Shown piece by piece: positions 44,515 through 54,812 of a stretch of 64,000 bases of DNA. The stretch lies in the NCBI GenBank assembly GCA_002691825.1, contig NZIZ01000043.1:1-64000 (forward strand), read 5' to 3'. Source of the stretch: Porticoccaceae bacterium. Lineage in GTDB: Bacteria > Pseudomonadota > Gammaproteobacteria > Pseudomonadales > Porticoccaceae. Under the pieces are notes generated by a model. That model was not told the origin of the DNA, did not search any database, and was given only the letters and a program-made list of their open reading frames with translations. Numbering within the stretch: the first letter of the stretch is position 1; each line of letters begins with the position of its first letter. The position numbers were made by a program, and so were the translations under genes.

Positions 44515-44617
44515 CTTGAAACATGTTCTTTGCCTCTAGTACTATATCAAAACGGTTCCTGACATGGTGATTGATATTTTAGGCATGGTTATCCGTTTAT
44601 GGTGAGGGGGAAATAAC

Positions 44618-45436
44618 ATGGATTGGAAATTAATGAATTCAGTCCTAGAAATAGTCTCAGCAGCAGGCGCGTCAATTTTACAAATTTATCAATCTCAAGA
44701 TTTTGATTTGAGCAAAAAAAACGATGGTACCCCTTTAACTTGTGCTGATCTTTTAGCTCATCAAATTATATTAGATGGACTAAAAAAGTTAGAACCAAAG
44801 ACTCCAATTTTATCGGAAGAGTCAAAGGAAATTGATTCGACAGTTCGGGCATTTTGGAAGCGCTATTGGCTTGTGGATCCATTGGACGGAACATCTGAGT
44901 TTTTGGATAGGAATGGTGAATTTAGTGTCAATGTAGCGTTGATTGAATCGCACAGACCAGTAATGGGAGTAGTCCATATTCCCGTACAAGGAACTACCTA
45001 TTTCGGGGGTTTTAATGCGGGTGCCTTTAAGCGGGATTCGTTGGGTCAGAGAGAAATACTTTGTCGTTCGGTGGCGTCTGTTTCAAAAGGAAATACTCCA
45101 ATGGTGGTTATGATGAGTCGCAGACACGGAGATACAAAAGCTATTGAATTAGTTGAGAGAATCAAACACTTAATTGGACCATGTGAGGTTGTAAATGTCG
45201 GTAGTTCTATAAAAATCTGTATGGTTGCAGAGGGTAAAGCTGATCTTTATCCGCGGCTCGCAACAACGTGTGAGTGGGATACTGCGGCTGCACAGGCAGT
45301 TTTGGAGGCGGCCGGTGGTGCTATATTAGACCAAGAAATGAAAGTGTTAGGCTACAACACAAAGGCAGACCTGAAAAACCCCTTTTTTTATGCTATCGGT
45401 GATACCAATTATGATTGGTCAAGAATCCTACTTTAG
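44618..45436 (+). CDS. cysQ: 3'(2'),5'-bisphosphate nucleotidase CysQ
   Basis: ILSEESKEI, WLVDPLDGTSEFLDRNGEFSVNVALIE, CEWDTAAAQAVLEAAGG. Confidence 0.94.
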   Translation: MDWKLMNSVLEIVSAAGASILQIYQSQDFDLSKKNDGTPLTCADLLAHQIILDGLKKLEPKTPILSEESKEIDSTVRAFWKRYWLVDPLDGTSEFLDRNGEFSVNVALIESHRPVMGVVHIPVQGTTYFGGFNAGAFKRDSLGQREILCRSVASVSKGNTPMVVMMSRRHGDTKAIELVERIKHLIGPCEVVNVGSSIKICMVAEGKADLYPRLATTCEWDTAAAQAVLEAAGGAILDQEMKVLGYNTKADLKNPFFYAIGDTNYDWSRILL

Positions 45437-45456
45437 GTTGAGATATTGCATTAACT

Positions 45457-47961
45457 TTAGAACAAGTCCTCAGGGATAGGATTTTGTTGATCTAAAGGTA
45501 GTCTTCCTGTCCCTTGTAATAATTCTGGAACCTCATCACTCTTAAAATACTCGAAGATACCCTCCTGATTTGCACCAATTCTTTTTCCTGTTACCTTATC
45601 GATTTTTACACGAACTAGTCCACTCGGTTGCAGTTTTTGTGTTTGCTTCGTATCTTTGAGTGCATCTGCCATGAATTCAATCCATATTGGGAGAGCCGCT
45701 GAACCACCATACTCATTTTTACCTATAATCGAATTATTATCGAAGCCCAACCATGCCGTGGCCACAAGCGTTGGTGCATAACCTGAGAACCAAGCGTCCC
45801 GTGGTCCATTTGTTGTACCTGTTTTTCCGCCCAAATCGTTACGAGCTAAAATTTTAGCCTTCCTTCCAGTACCAAGTTGAATCACGTCTTTGAGAATTGA
45901 GTCAATTACAAAAGCAGTCTGAGGATCGAGCACTTGAGGTGCTTGAGCATTGGTGAATGTCGTTGATCGTTTTACGGCAAGTTGAAGTATCTGCTTATTT
46001 ATTCTATCACTGTGCAATTTTTGGCGATCGCTAAGCTCGGTAAACAAATTCTCTAGGGCTATGTCGACATTATGTAATTCAGACAGTTGAGTATCGGGGG
46101 GGTTGTTCAGTCCGTTCAAACATTTTGGGCATGCTGAAGACGGCTCGGTAGCAAGGATTATGTTTCCGTCTCTGTCGATAACTTTTCCGATTATATGCGG
46201 TTCTATTCGGTAACCACCATTAGCGAAAACTGCGTAACCTGAGACAATCTCCAGCGGAGTAAGTGCGTGACTGCCCAGCGCTAGCGAAAGATCGAGAGGC
46301 ATATCTCCTGTTTGAAATCCGAAGTTTTGCAGTCCCTCAAGTGCTCTATCAATACCGAGCCTGCGTAACAATCGAATTGATACAAGATTTCGTGATCGAT
46401 ATAAAGCCTCGCGTAATCTTGTGGGACCAAAAAATTTTCCGCCGTCATTTTCGGGTCTCCAAGTTTCTTCTAATTTTTCATCGTTAAAAACAACTGGAGC
46501 ATCATTAATTAAAGTAGCTGCAGTGAAACCGTTCTTAAGGGCACTTGCATAAATGAATGGCTTAAAGTTAGACCCGGGTTGACGGGTAGCTTGCGTTACC
46601 CTATTGAAATTACTATGCCTGTAATCAAAGCCGCCCACCATCGCTTTTATCGCTCCATTATTGGGGGTAAGTGCGATTAATGCGGCTTGAGCTTTTGGTA
46701 GCTGCGTCAGTTGCCAATTTAGGTCCTTCGTTTTTACAAGACGTATCAAGTCGCCCGGTGAGAAGACTTCGTTGACCGATTTGATAGGGTCAGATGTCTC
46801 ATCCACTGTTATATATTTTCGAACGTGCTGAAGGTTGTCTTTCCAATTTATCGTGTGTAAATGATTCTCAGCATCCAGGACGACACAAAAATCTTCGTTT
46901 ATTTCAACGACAATCATAGGCTGTAATTTACCAAATATGGGTGTGCTTTGTAATGTGGACAGCCATTCGGAATTCTCTACCGCTCTTTTCTCTGGGCCCC
47001 TATAGCCGTGCCTCTTGTCGTAAGTTAGGATTCCAGACTGAACAGCGCGAACCGCATTTTCCTGCATACGAGAATCGATTGTTGTTATTACGCTATATCC
47101 CTTTGTATAAGCTTCGCGGCCAAATTTTTCGATGACTTCTTGTCGTACGACCTCTGCTGCATAGTCGGCCTCTAATTGCGATAAAGATCCATGATATGAA
47201 GCTTTATCTAACTCGCTAATTGCATTTTGGTACTCTACTTGATCAATATTTCCTAGAGTTAGCATCCTTCCCAATATCCAGTCTCGGCGAAGAAGCGCCC
47301 GCTGTCGATTGGCAAGGGGATTATATTTTGACGGAGCCTTAGGCAAGCCGGCTATCATTGCAGTTTCAGCTAAGCTGAGTTGATTTAGGGATTTTCCGTA
47401 ATACACTTGGGCCGCTGCGCCCACACCATAAGCACGATTTCCCATATAAATTTTGTTGGCATACAAGGATAGTATTTCTTTTTTTGAAAATTCTTTCTCT
47501 ATTTTAAACGCGAGTAATATTTCGTTAAATTTTCGGGTGAACTCCTGTTTTCTCGTTAGAAAGAAATTCCGTGCGACTTGCATAGTAATCGTGCTTCCTC
47601 CGCTACGGATTGATCCGGTGCGAGCAAGCTCGAGAGCCGCTCTTGCCAAGCCAGAGATTGCAATACCACTATGTTCAAAAAAACTTGAGTCTTCTGCTGC
47701 CAAAAATGCATTGACCATGGTATTTGGAATTTCTTTAAACGAAACTGGAGTTCGTTTCTTTTCGCCAAATTCTGCGATTACTTTTAAATCATATGAGTAA
47801 ATGCGAAGTGGTATTTGTAGCTCGATTTCACTAAGTTCCTCAACGGAGGGTAACTTCGGGCTCAGGTATAAATACAAGCAAGATGTGAGCACTAAGCCAC
47901 TACTGAAGAGAATAAGGCTTAGAAATAGTATAGCCTTCAGAAATTTACTATTCTTCAACAT
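45457..47961 (-). CDS. mrcA: Penicillin-binding protein 1A
   Basis: Transglycosylase EDSSFFEHSG, GGSTITMQVARN; transpeptidase RQPGSNFKPFIY, SRN, GKTGTTNGPRDAWFSGY. Confidence 0.95.
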   Translation of the reverse strand: MLKNSKFLKAILFLSLILFSSGLVLTSCLYLYLSPKLPSVEELSEIELQIPLRIYSYDLKVIAEFGEKKRTPVSFKEIPNTMVNAFLAAEDSSFFEHSGIAISGLARAALELARTGSIRSGGSTITMQVARNFFLTRKQEFTRKFNEILLAFKIEKEFSKKEILSLYANKIYMGNRAYGVGAAAQVYYGKSLNQLSLAETAMIAGLPKAPSKYNPLANRQRALLRRDWILGRMLTLGNIDQVEYQNAISELDKASYHGSLSQLEADYAAEVVRQEVIEKFGREAYTKGYSVITTIDSRMQENAVRAVQSGILTYDKRHGYRGPEKRAVENSEWLSTLQSTPIFGKLQPMIVVEINEDFCVVLDAENHLHTINWKDNLQHVRKYITVDETSDPIKSVNEVFSPGDLIRLVKTKDLNWQLTQLPKAQAALIALTPNNGAIKAMVGGFDYRHSNFNRVTQATRQPGSNFKPFIYASALKNGFTAATLINDAPVVFNDEKLEETWRPENDGGKFFGPTRLREALYRSRNLVSIRLLRRLGIDRALEGLQNFGFQTGDMPLDLSLALGSHALTPLEIVSGYAVFANGGYRIEPHIIGKVIDRDGNIILATEPSSACPKCLNGLNNPPDTQLSELHNVDIALENLFTELSDRQKLHSDRINKQILQLAVKRSTTFTNAQAPQVLDPQTAFVIDSILKDVIQLGTGRKAKILARNDLGGKTGTTNGPRDAWFSGYAPTLVATAWLGFDNNSIIGKNEYGGSAALPIWIEFMADALKDTKQTQKLQPSGLVRVKIDKVTGKRIGANQEGIFEYFKSDEVPELLQGTGRLPLDQQNPIPEDLF

Positions 47962-48213
47962 AATGTAATTTATAGTTTTTTGCGGTGTGTAGACATTATA
48001 GATGTGCCATTTATAAAAGTAATTTTTTTCTCTACACTTAATTATTAGTTTTAAATAATTAAACGCTTATAATAAGGGTCGTAGGTTCATTTCACACGAC
48101 CAACCTGTAACTTACATTATATCTCGATCGATATTCTATAAAATTGCTTGGTCGAAATGGTATTTATTAGTAGCTACATAAGTCGGTAAAACGATTAAAT
48201 TTTTGAGATAATT

Positions 48214-48732
48214 ATGGAAGGTTCGAATATCTTTTTAGTAGGTGCGATGGGGTCAGGGAAATCCTCAGTAGGAAAGGCATTGGCTGAAACTTTACATCGG
48301 AATTTTCTGGATGTTGATGCTGAAATAGAATCGCTAACAGGAGCTAATATTGAATGGATTTTTGATATGGATGGTGAGCAGGGATTTCGCGATCGAGAGT
48401 CAAAAATTTTTTCAACACTTATTTCAGAAAATGCACGTGCAGTAATCGCGACTGGAGGAGGAATCATCTTGCGAGAAGAGAATAGGCGATTACTACTTAA
48501 TAATGGATTAGTGATTTATTTGTGTGCCAGTTCTCAACAATTATTTCAACGCACTCGGAAGGATAGAAAACGACCATTATTGCAAGTAGCGGACAGAAAA
48601 AGTGTGATCGAAAAATTATTAGAGGAGAGAGATCCGTTATATCGACAAGTCGCTGATATTATCATCAACTCCGGACAGGGTAGGCTTTCTAATTTAGTAA
48701 AGAAACTTGCAGAAAAAATATTAGCGATGTAG
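48214..48732 (+). CDS. aroK: Shikimate kinase
   Basis: NIFLVGAMGSGKSSVGKALAE; FRDRES; ATGGGI. Confidence 0.95.
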   Translation: MEGSNIFLVGAMGSGKSSVGKALAETLHRNFLDVDAEIESLTGANIEWIFDMDGEQGFRDRESKIFSTLISENARAVIATGGGIILREENRRLLLNNGLVIYLCASSQQLFQRTRKDRKRPLLQVADRKSVIEKLLEERDPLYRQVADIIINSGQGRLSNLVKKLAEKILAM

Positions 48733-48803
48733 TCCATAAAACTATTACTTCGAAAAGTTACCACATCTAGTAGTCATAACAACTGCCTGCTGAAGGAAAA
48801 GAA

Positions 48804-49916
48804 ATGCATACATCTCTATCAAGTTCTGAATCACAGTGTTGCAAAGTACATGTGTCTTTAGGAATTCGAAGTTACTCAATAATAATTGGGCCTGATGCTA
48901 TGGAGGAAGTGGTATTTGCAGATTATGTTCTCGGTCGTCGAGTTATGATCGTAACAAATGAAATTGTCGAGCGCTTGTATTTCGAAAAGGTTGTTCAAAA
49001 TTTTAGGGAATTTCAAGTTAATAAAATAGTGCTTCCTGATGGAGAAAAGATTAAGACTCTTGATGGTCTGAATATTATTCTTTCTGCCTTACTTGAAGAA
49101 GGTCATGATAGAACTACCACCTTGGTAGCATTAGGTGGGGGAGTAATTGGGGATGTCGCCGGTTTTGCAGCCGCGGTTTATCAGCGAGGTATTGGTTTCG
49201 TCCAAATACCGACTACTTTACTTGCGCAAGTGGATTCTTCAGTAGGTGGAAAGACTGGCGTTAACCATGCTTTAGGTAAAAACATGATCGGTGCATTTCA
49301 CCAGCCATCAATTGTTATATCCGATACGACGACATTGAGAACGTTACCTAAGCGAGAATTTGCAGCTGGTTTATCTGAAGTTATTAAATATGGATTAATC
49401 GCTGATCGGAATTTTTTTAATTGGATTGAGGAAAATTTAGATGGACTTCTGGGTTATGATTTGAATTTATTGGCCTATGCTGTTCGTGTGTCGTGTCAAA
49501 TTAAAGCATCAATTGTTTCTCAAGACGAGACTGAGCAAGGACATAGGGCAATTCTAAATTTTGGGCACACTTTTGGACATGCAATAGAAACTTTTCTTAA
49601 ATATCGAGATTGGGTACATGGCGAGGCAATTTCCGTTGGTATGTTAATGGCAATGCGCTTATCAGTCTTGCTCGGTGGTATTTCGGAAACTGATTTTGAT
49701 AGGCTTAAAGTTATGCTGGAGCGATGTGGACTTCCAACATCGCCACCGTTATCTATGACTATTCAAGACTTCAACCTTATTATGACGCGTGATAAGAAAG
49801 TTATCGATGGTCAATTACGTTTGATTATTTTAGAGGCTTTTGGCCTCGCAACAGTTTCTACTGAATATGGTGATTCTAATTTACAAAAAGTGTTGTCTTT
49901 TCACTGTGCTTCTTAG
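48804..49916 (+). CDS. aroB: 3-dehydroquinate synthase
   Basis: LVALGGGVIGDVAGFAAAVYQRGI; PTTLLAQVDSSVGGKTGVNH; downstream of aroK. Confidence 0.96.
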   Translation: MHTSLSSSESQCCKVHVSLGIRSYSIIIGPDAMEEVVFADYVLGRRVMIVTNEIVERLYFEKVVQNFREFQVNKIVLPDGEKIKTLDGLNIILSALLEEGHDRTTTLVALGGGVIGDVAGFAAAVYQRGIGFVQIPTTLLAQVDSSVGGKTGVNHALGKNMIGAFHQPSIVISDTTTLRTLPKREFAAGLSEVIKYGLIADRNFFNWIEENLDGLLGYDLNLLAYAVRVSCQIKASIVSQDETEQGHRAILNFGHTFGHAIETFLKYRDWVHGEAISVGMLMAMRLSVLLGGISETDFDRLKVMLERCGLPTSPPLSMTIQDFNLIMTRDKKVIDGQLRLIILEAFGLATVSTEYGDSNLQKVLSFHCAS

Positions 49917-49952
49917 TGATGCTTAAGGTATGTAGTTAATTCTTGTTTATGG

Positions 49953-51041
49953 TTGGGTCAGCCTGACCAGTTTGAGGACACTTTAATGAGTGAGCTTAAA
50001 AATGATTGCCTTATAAAAAGCCTTTTGAAGGAGCCGACGACGCGAACTCCCGTGTGGATCATGCGGCAAGCTGGACGACATTTGCCTGAATATCGCGATT
50101 TACGTAGCCACGCTGGCGATTTTATGAGTCTCTGTCAAGATCCAAAACTCGCTTGTGAGATCGCAATGCAACCATTGAGGCGTTATAAATTGGACGCAGC
50201 GATTTTATTTTCAGATATTTTAACAATCCCTGACGCTATGGGCTTAGGCTTGTACTTCGTGGAGGGGGAGGGACCAAAATTTCGAAAACCGTTGAGAACC
50301 GAAAGAGATGTAGAATCGCTCTCAGTAATCAACTCAAAAGTTGATCTAAGCTATGTATTAGAGGCGGTATCACTGATTCGAAAGGAATTAGATGGTACTG
50401 TGCCTCTGATAGGATTTTCAGGCTCACCATGGACATTAGCGGCTTATATGATCGAGGGGCATAGTTCTCGAGACTTTTCACGCACAAAGACATGGCTGTA
50501 TAAGCATCCAGAAATTTTGCATCAATTGCTTCAAAAATTAACACTTTCCCTCATTGATTATTTGAATGCTCAAATCTGCAGTGGTGCGCAGGTGATACAA
50601 ATCTTCGATACTTGGGGGGGAATTCTTAGTCATGAGGCCTACGAAAAATTTTCGCTTGCCTACATAAGAGCAATTATTGCCAACTTAATTTCACGCTATA
50701 ACGATCGCGAGGTTCCCGTAGTTTTGTTTACGAAAAGTGGTGGAAATTGGCTAGAAGAAATAGCAACCAGTGGTTGCAACGCGATTAGCCTCGATTGGAC
50801 CGTTAGTTTGCGTGAGGCACGGAGAAGAGTTGGTGCCAAAGTGGCTCTCCAGGGAAATATGGATCCGGCGGTGTTACGGAGTAATCCTGAATCTATCGAG
50901 TCAGAGGTGCAAAGAATTCTAGATTCTTATGGTAGTGGTAGTGGACATGTTTTTAATTTGGGTCATGGAATCACTCCAGATATCGACCCTCGTAATGTCG
51001 AGGTTTTCGTTGACGCCGTCCATCGATATTCTGGGGGGTAA
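49953..51041 (+). CDS. hemE: Uroporphyrinogen decarboxylase
   Basis: [44 protein letters not shown]; likely start ATG 49986. Confidence 0.96.
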   Translation: MGQPDQFEDTLMSELKNDCLIKSLLKEPTTRTPVWIMRQAGRHLPEYRDLRSHAGDFMSLCQDPKLACEIAMQPLRRYKLDAAILFSDILTIPDAMGLGLYFVEGEGPKFRKPLRTERDVESLSVINSKVDLSYVLEAVSLIRKELDGTVPLIGFSGSPWTLAAYMIEGHSSRDFSRTKTWLYKHPEILHQLLQKLTLSLIDYLNAQICSGAQVIQIFDTWGGILSHEAYEKFSLAYIRAIIANLISRYNDREVPVVLFTKSGGNWLEEIATSGCNAISLDWTVSLREARRRVGAKVALQGNMDPAVLRSNPESIESEVQRILDSYGSGSGHVFNLGHGITPDIDPRNVEVFVDAVHRYSGG

Positions 51042-51045
51042 ACAT

Positions 51046-51900
51046 TTATTGGTCACATAAAGCTATTCGCTCACCCATGCGGAGACTAGTCCCTGAAGTA
51101 AGGTTTTCGAGCCATAGAAAGCTTGGCGTAAACAATAGAATTACGGTGGATCCATATTTAAAACAACCGAGTTCTTCTCCTTTTTTGAAAAGCAGATTTT
51201 TTTCGGAAAAGCTATTATATTGTGGAGAAAATCTCTCAATTCTTTCGCATTCTGTCCACACGGTTTCTATGCCACGAACCAACATTGCTCCAACAAAAAT
51301 CAAACAAAAATCACCAAAGTTAGGAGACGTGAAGTAGCATACTAATCGCTCATTTCGAGTAAATAAGTTGGGTATGGTGTCGCAGGTTTTTTTATTTACG
51401 GAGTATATATCGCCATGGAAATAGCAGGTTTTAATTAATTTACTATCACACGGCGCGTGAACTCTATGATAATTTCTAGGTGAGAGGTAAATGGTGGCAA
51501 AGTTCGCTTCATAAAATGTACGCGCTACTTCTTTGCACCCAACTAAGCGCTCAACTGAGTAAGTTATATCTTTAGCTTGTAGTATCTTGTTCTTTTGTAT
51601 TTGGCCAATTTGACTGATTGAGCCGTCTACTGGTGAAGTAATCGACTGGTTATTCATATCACATTTGCGGGCATTCGCTGATAGCCGACGGGTAAAAAAC
51701 TCATTAAAAGATGGATAGAAGCTGACGTCAGGATTTTCTACTTCACTCAAGTCAATTTTATAAATTTTGATAAAACTTCGGATAAGAAAGTTCTTCAGCC
51801 ATATTCTTTGCGATTCAGCAAGAATAGCGGTCAATTTTGAAAGAAAATGTTTTGGTAATAATCTTTGGATATTTGCCGTGAAATATAATTTTATATTCAT
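51046..51900 (-). CDS. psd: Phosphatidylserine decarboxylase
   Basis: FNEFFTRRL, SPVDGSISQIG, YHRVHAPCD, FVGAMLVRGIETVW; cleavage motif present as YGST (usually LGST). Confidence 0.92.
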   Translation of the reverse strand: MNIKLYFTANIQRLLPKHFLSKLTAILAESQRIWLKNFLIRSFIKIYKIDLSEVENPDVSFYPSFNEFFTRRLSANARKCDMNNQSITSPVDGSISQIGQIQKNKILQAKDITYSVERLVGCKEVARTFYEANFATIYLSPRNYHRVHAPCDSKLIKTCYFHGDIYSVNKKTCDTIPNLFTRNERLVCYFTSPNFGDFCLIFVGAMLVRGIETVWTECERIERFSPQYNSFSEKNLLFKKGEELGCFKYGSTVILLFTPSFLWLENLTSGTSLRMGERIALCDQ

Positions 51901-51957
51901 GCTGCTAGTTTCGCCGATTTTGGAAAAAATTGTGCGCCTTGTTACTTAAAAGTCCAT

Positions 51958-52881
51958 TCATTTTATTTTTAACTCGTCTTTAATTTGATGATAATTTTTA
52001 AACCGTCTTGCTGAAACTAAATTTTTTTTTGTCGCCTCAGATATTGCACATCCCGATTGTTCGTCATGAAGACAATCTCGGAACTTACACTTTCCAAGGA
52101 AGGGGTGGAAATCTTTGAAGCCTTCAATAAGTTGTCGGGAGTCGAGATGAGCTAATGAAAATGTGTGAGTGCCTGGTGAATCAATCAAATTGCCACCACT
52201 GGATACTCTGAATAACCGTGAGACTGTGGTCGTATGAGCACCTTTTTCGTTCGCTATAGATAAGGGTGCAGTGCGAGAGTTTGCTGTCGGTTCAATGAGA
52301 TTTAAAAGCGATGACTTACCGACACCGGATTGACCAACAAATAGAGAAGTTTTATTTCGCAGATTATTTTTTATTAAGTTGATTCCGAGAGCTGTTTTAA
52401 CCGACGAGCGGATGACTGGGTAGCCGATGCGCATGTATTCGTTTATGACTGCTTGTAATTGTACTGAATTTTTGTGTTTCACTAAATCCATTTTGTTCGC
52501 TACAAATGTCACCGATATGTGCTCTGCCTCAGCAGCCACTATATAGCGATCTATCAGGTTTGTTATTGGCAGAGGCAAACACGCTATTACTATAAAAAGT
52601 TGACTTACATTTGCGGCTACTGACTTTGTTTTTCCGCCAATATCAAGACGAGCGAGTTTAGATGAACGAGTTTGCCTTGCGACGACGACTCCAAATGGAT
52701 TTGCATTCCGCCATATCACATGATCTCCTGCTACTAAGGACGGTACATTTGCCCTTTTATAACACCGATAATGGTTTCCGCAGTATATGCCATTAAGACC
52801 CTCAATTAGAACTTGGAGGCCATAATTGATGATGACGATGCCGGTCGCGTTGGGCTCTAGCCCCTCAGTCATACTCTCCAA
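51958..52881 (-). CDS. rsgA: Small ribosomal subunit biogenesis GTPase RsgA
   Basis: Circularly permuted GTPase: VANKMDL, GQSGVGKSSLLN, DSPGTHTF; zinc-finger CKFRDCLHDEQSGC. Confidence 0.93.
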   Translation of the reverse strand: MESMTEGLEPNATGIVIINYGLQVLIEGLNGIYCGNHYRCYKRANVPSLVAGDHVIWRNANPFGVVVARQTRSSKLARLDIGGKTKSVAANVSQLFIVIACLPLPITNLIDRYIVAAEAEHISVTFVANKMDLVKHKNSVQLQAVINEYMRIGYPVIRSSVKTALGINLIKNNLRNKTSLFVGQSGVGKSSLLNLIEPTANSRTAPLSIANEKGAHTTTVSRLFRVSSGGNLIDSPGTHTFSLAHLDSRQLIEGFKDFHPFLGKCKFRDCLHDEQSGCAISEATKKNLVSARRFKNYHQIKDELKIK

Positions 52882-53125
52882 AGCATTGGTTGTGAGACTT
52901 TTTTTTTTGCCACTTCGTGGCCTTGGGCTGTACGTCTCATTTGTTGTTTATTTAAATATTTTTTGTTCAAAGTATTTTCTTAGATGCATCTGAAATATCA
53001 CCGTTTCCAAAGAATACTAGGATATAGCATAATTAAACTTGTTGACAATGACGGGCTTGGTAATCTTGTAATTATTAGAAAAAGTTGTTGTTGAAACTTG
53101 GTTCTAAGGAAAAGGAGAGATAAAA

Positions 53126-53671
53126 TTGAGAGAATTGTCGACTAATTTAATTTGGATTGATCTTGAGATGACTGGCCTACGGCCGTTTGAGAATCGCATA
53201 ATAGAGATAGCGACGGTCATAACTGATAGCGACTTGAAGATTTTAGCAGAGGGACCAGTTATCGCAATTAATCAGGCGGAACCGGAGTTGACCAAGATGG
53301 ACGAGTGGAATACCCTCCAACACGCGCGCTCTGGTTTAATTGATAGGGTAAGAAAAAGTTCGATTTGCGAAATTGTAGCCATGAATGCAACCCTAGACTT
53401 TCTCGGGAAATGGGTCGATTTTCAAGCATCCCCGATGTGTGGAAATTCTATTTGTTTAGATAGGCGTTTTTTGGTCAGATATATGCCACAGCTTGCTAAT
53501 TTCTTTCATTACCGAAATATAGATGTATCGACATTAAAGGAACTTGTTCAGCGCTGGAAGCCAAGTTTAATGAGCGGGTTTAATAAAAAGGCTAAACACC
53601 TTGCTCTTGATGATATTTACGATTCTATTGCTGAACTGAAGTTTTATCGGGATACTTTTATAAATATTTAG
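53126..53671 (+). CDS. orn: Oligoribonuclease
   Basis: [28 protein letters not shown]; divergent from rsgA. Confidence 0.96.
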   Translation: MRELSTNLIWIDLEMTGLRPFENRIIEIATVITDSDLKILAEGPVIAINQAEPELTKMDEWNTLQHARSGLIDRVRKSSICEIVAMNATLDFLGKWVDFQASPMCGNSICLDRRFLVRYMPQLANFFHYRNIDVSTLKELVQRWKPSLMSGFNKKAKHLALDDIYDSIAELKFYRDTFINI

Positions 53672-53677
53672 TATTGT

Positions 53678-54772
53678 TCAACCGGCAGGATGACCGAGTT
53701 TCTTGCGCTGTTGATTAATGGCCCACAAAATGTGTTCTTTTACAAGAGCACTCGAAACCGCCAGTCGTTGAGTTAATGCGGCTACTACGTCCGTGTTGCC
53801 TTGTGAGTTTCCTAGACCAATAGCGAGGTTACGCTGCCACCGTTCATAACCGATCCTCCTGATTGCCGATCCAAGTGTTTTCAACAAAAACTCCTCCTCA
53901 TTCCAAGCAAAGAGTGTTAGCAAATCTATATCATCAAAATTGTGCCTTGGTTTGAAATCGGACTCTTGTGATTCAGTTGGAAAGCGATTCCAAGGACAAA
54001 TAATTTGACAATCATCACAGCCAAACACTCGATTTCCGATGAGGGGCCTCATTTCTTCTGGGATTTTGTATTTGTTTTCTATTGTCAAATATGAAATACA
54101 ACGCCTCGCATCTAAAATATATGGCTTGGGGAAGGCATTAGTGGGACATATGGAATTACATGCGCGACAGTTACCACATTGATTTTCTGTTTTATTGATG
54201 TCTGTTGGTAGCTCTAATGAAGTATAAATTTCGCCAAGAAAAAACCATGAGCCTGCTTTTTCATTTAGCAGAAGGGTATTTTTCCCAATCCAACCCAACC
54301 CTGCTTGCGCGGCTAATGGTTTTTCCATAATCGGGGCACTATCGACGAAAGCACGTTGATTGACATCGTGGCTAGGCATCTCTTGTCGTATCCGACACAC
54401 AAGCCCGGCAAGACGGCGCCTTATTAATTTATGATAATCTCGCCCCAGAGCATACCGAGATATATAGGCCTTGTTATCATTTTTAAGCACTGCAATCATT
54501 TTATTATCGGTTAAGTAATCCATTCTGAAACAGATAACTCGCACTGCTTGATCCACGAGCTTATCGATTTTATATCGTTTTTCTCCATGTTTATCCATCC
54601 AATCCATGGTTCCGTGGTATCCATCACTTATCCACTTTCGGAGATTATTTGAGGCCTGTGATAAATCAGGTTCGACAATTGCAACCTGTTGGAAACCTTG
54701 ATGTGCACCCCAATTTTTTATTTTAATGGCCAATTCTTGGAGGCTTTTGTTCGAGTCAATCGTTTGAGACAT
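53678..54772 (-). CDS. queG: Epoxyqueuosine reductase
   Basis: Cys clusters CGNCRACNSICPTNAF and CDDCQIICPWN; GWIGKNTLLL. Confidence 0.95.
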   Translation of the reverse strand: MSQTIDSNKSLQELAIKIKNWGAHQGFQQVAIVEPDLSQASNNLRKWISDGYHGTMDWMDKHGEKRYKIDKLVDQAVRVICFRMDYLTDNKMIAVLKNDNKAYISRYALGRDYHKLIRRRLAGLVCRIRQEMPSHDVNQRAFVDSAPIMEKPLAAQAGLGWIGKNTLLLNEKAGSWFFLGEIYTSLELPTDINKTENQCGNCRACNSICPTNAFPKPYILDARRCISYLTIENKYKIPEEMRPLIGNRVFGCDDCQIICPWNRFPTESQESDFKPRHNFDDIDLLTLFAWNEEEFLLKTLGSAIRRIGYERWQRNLAIGLGNSQGNTDVVAALTQRLAVSSALVKEHILWAINQQRKKLGHPAG

Positions 54773-54812
54773 GTCGGGTCACTTCAGCTAAACTATAGGT
54801 TCGTCAGTCTAC

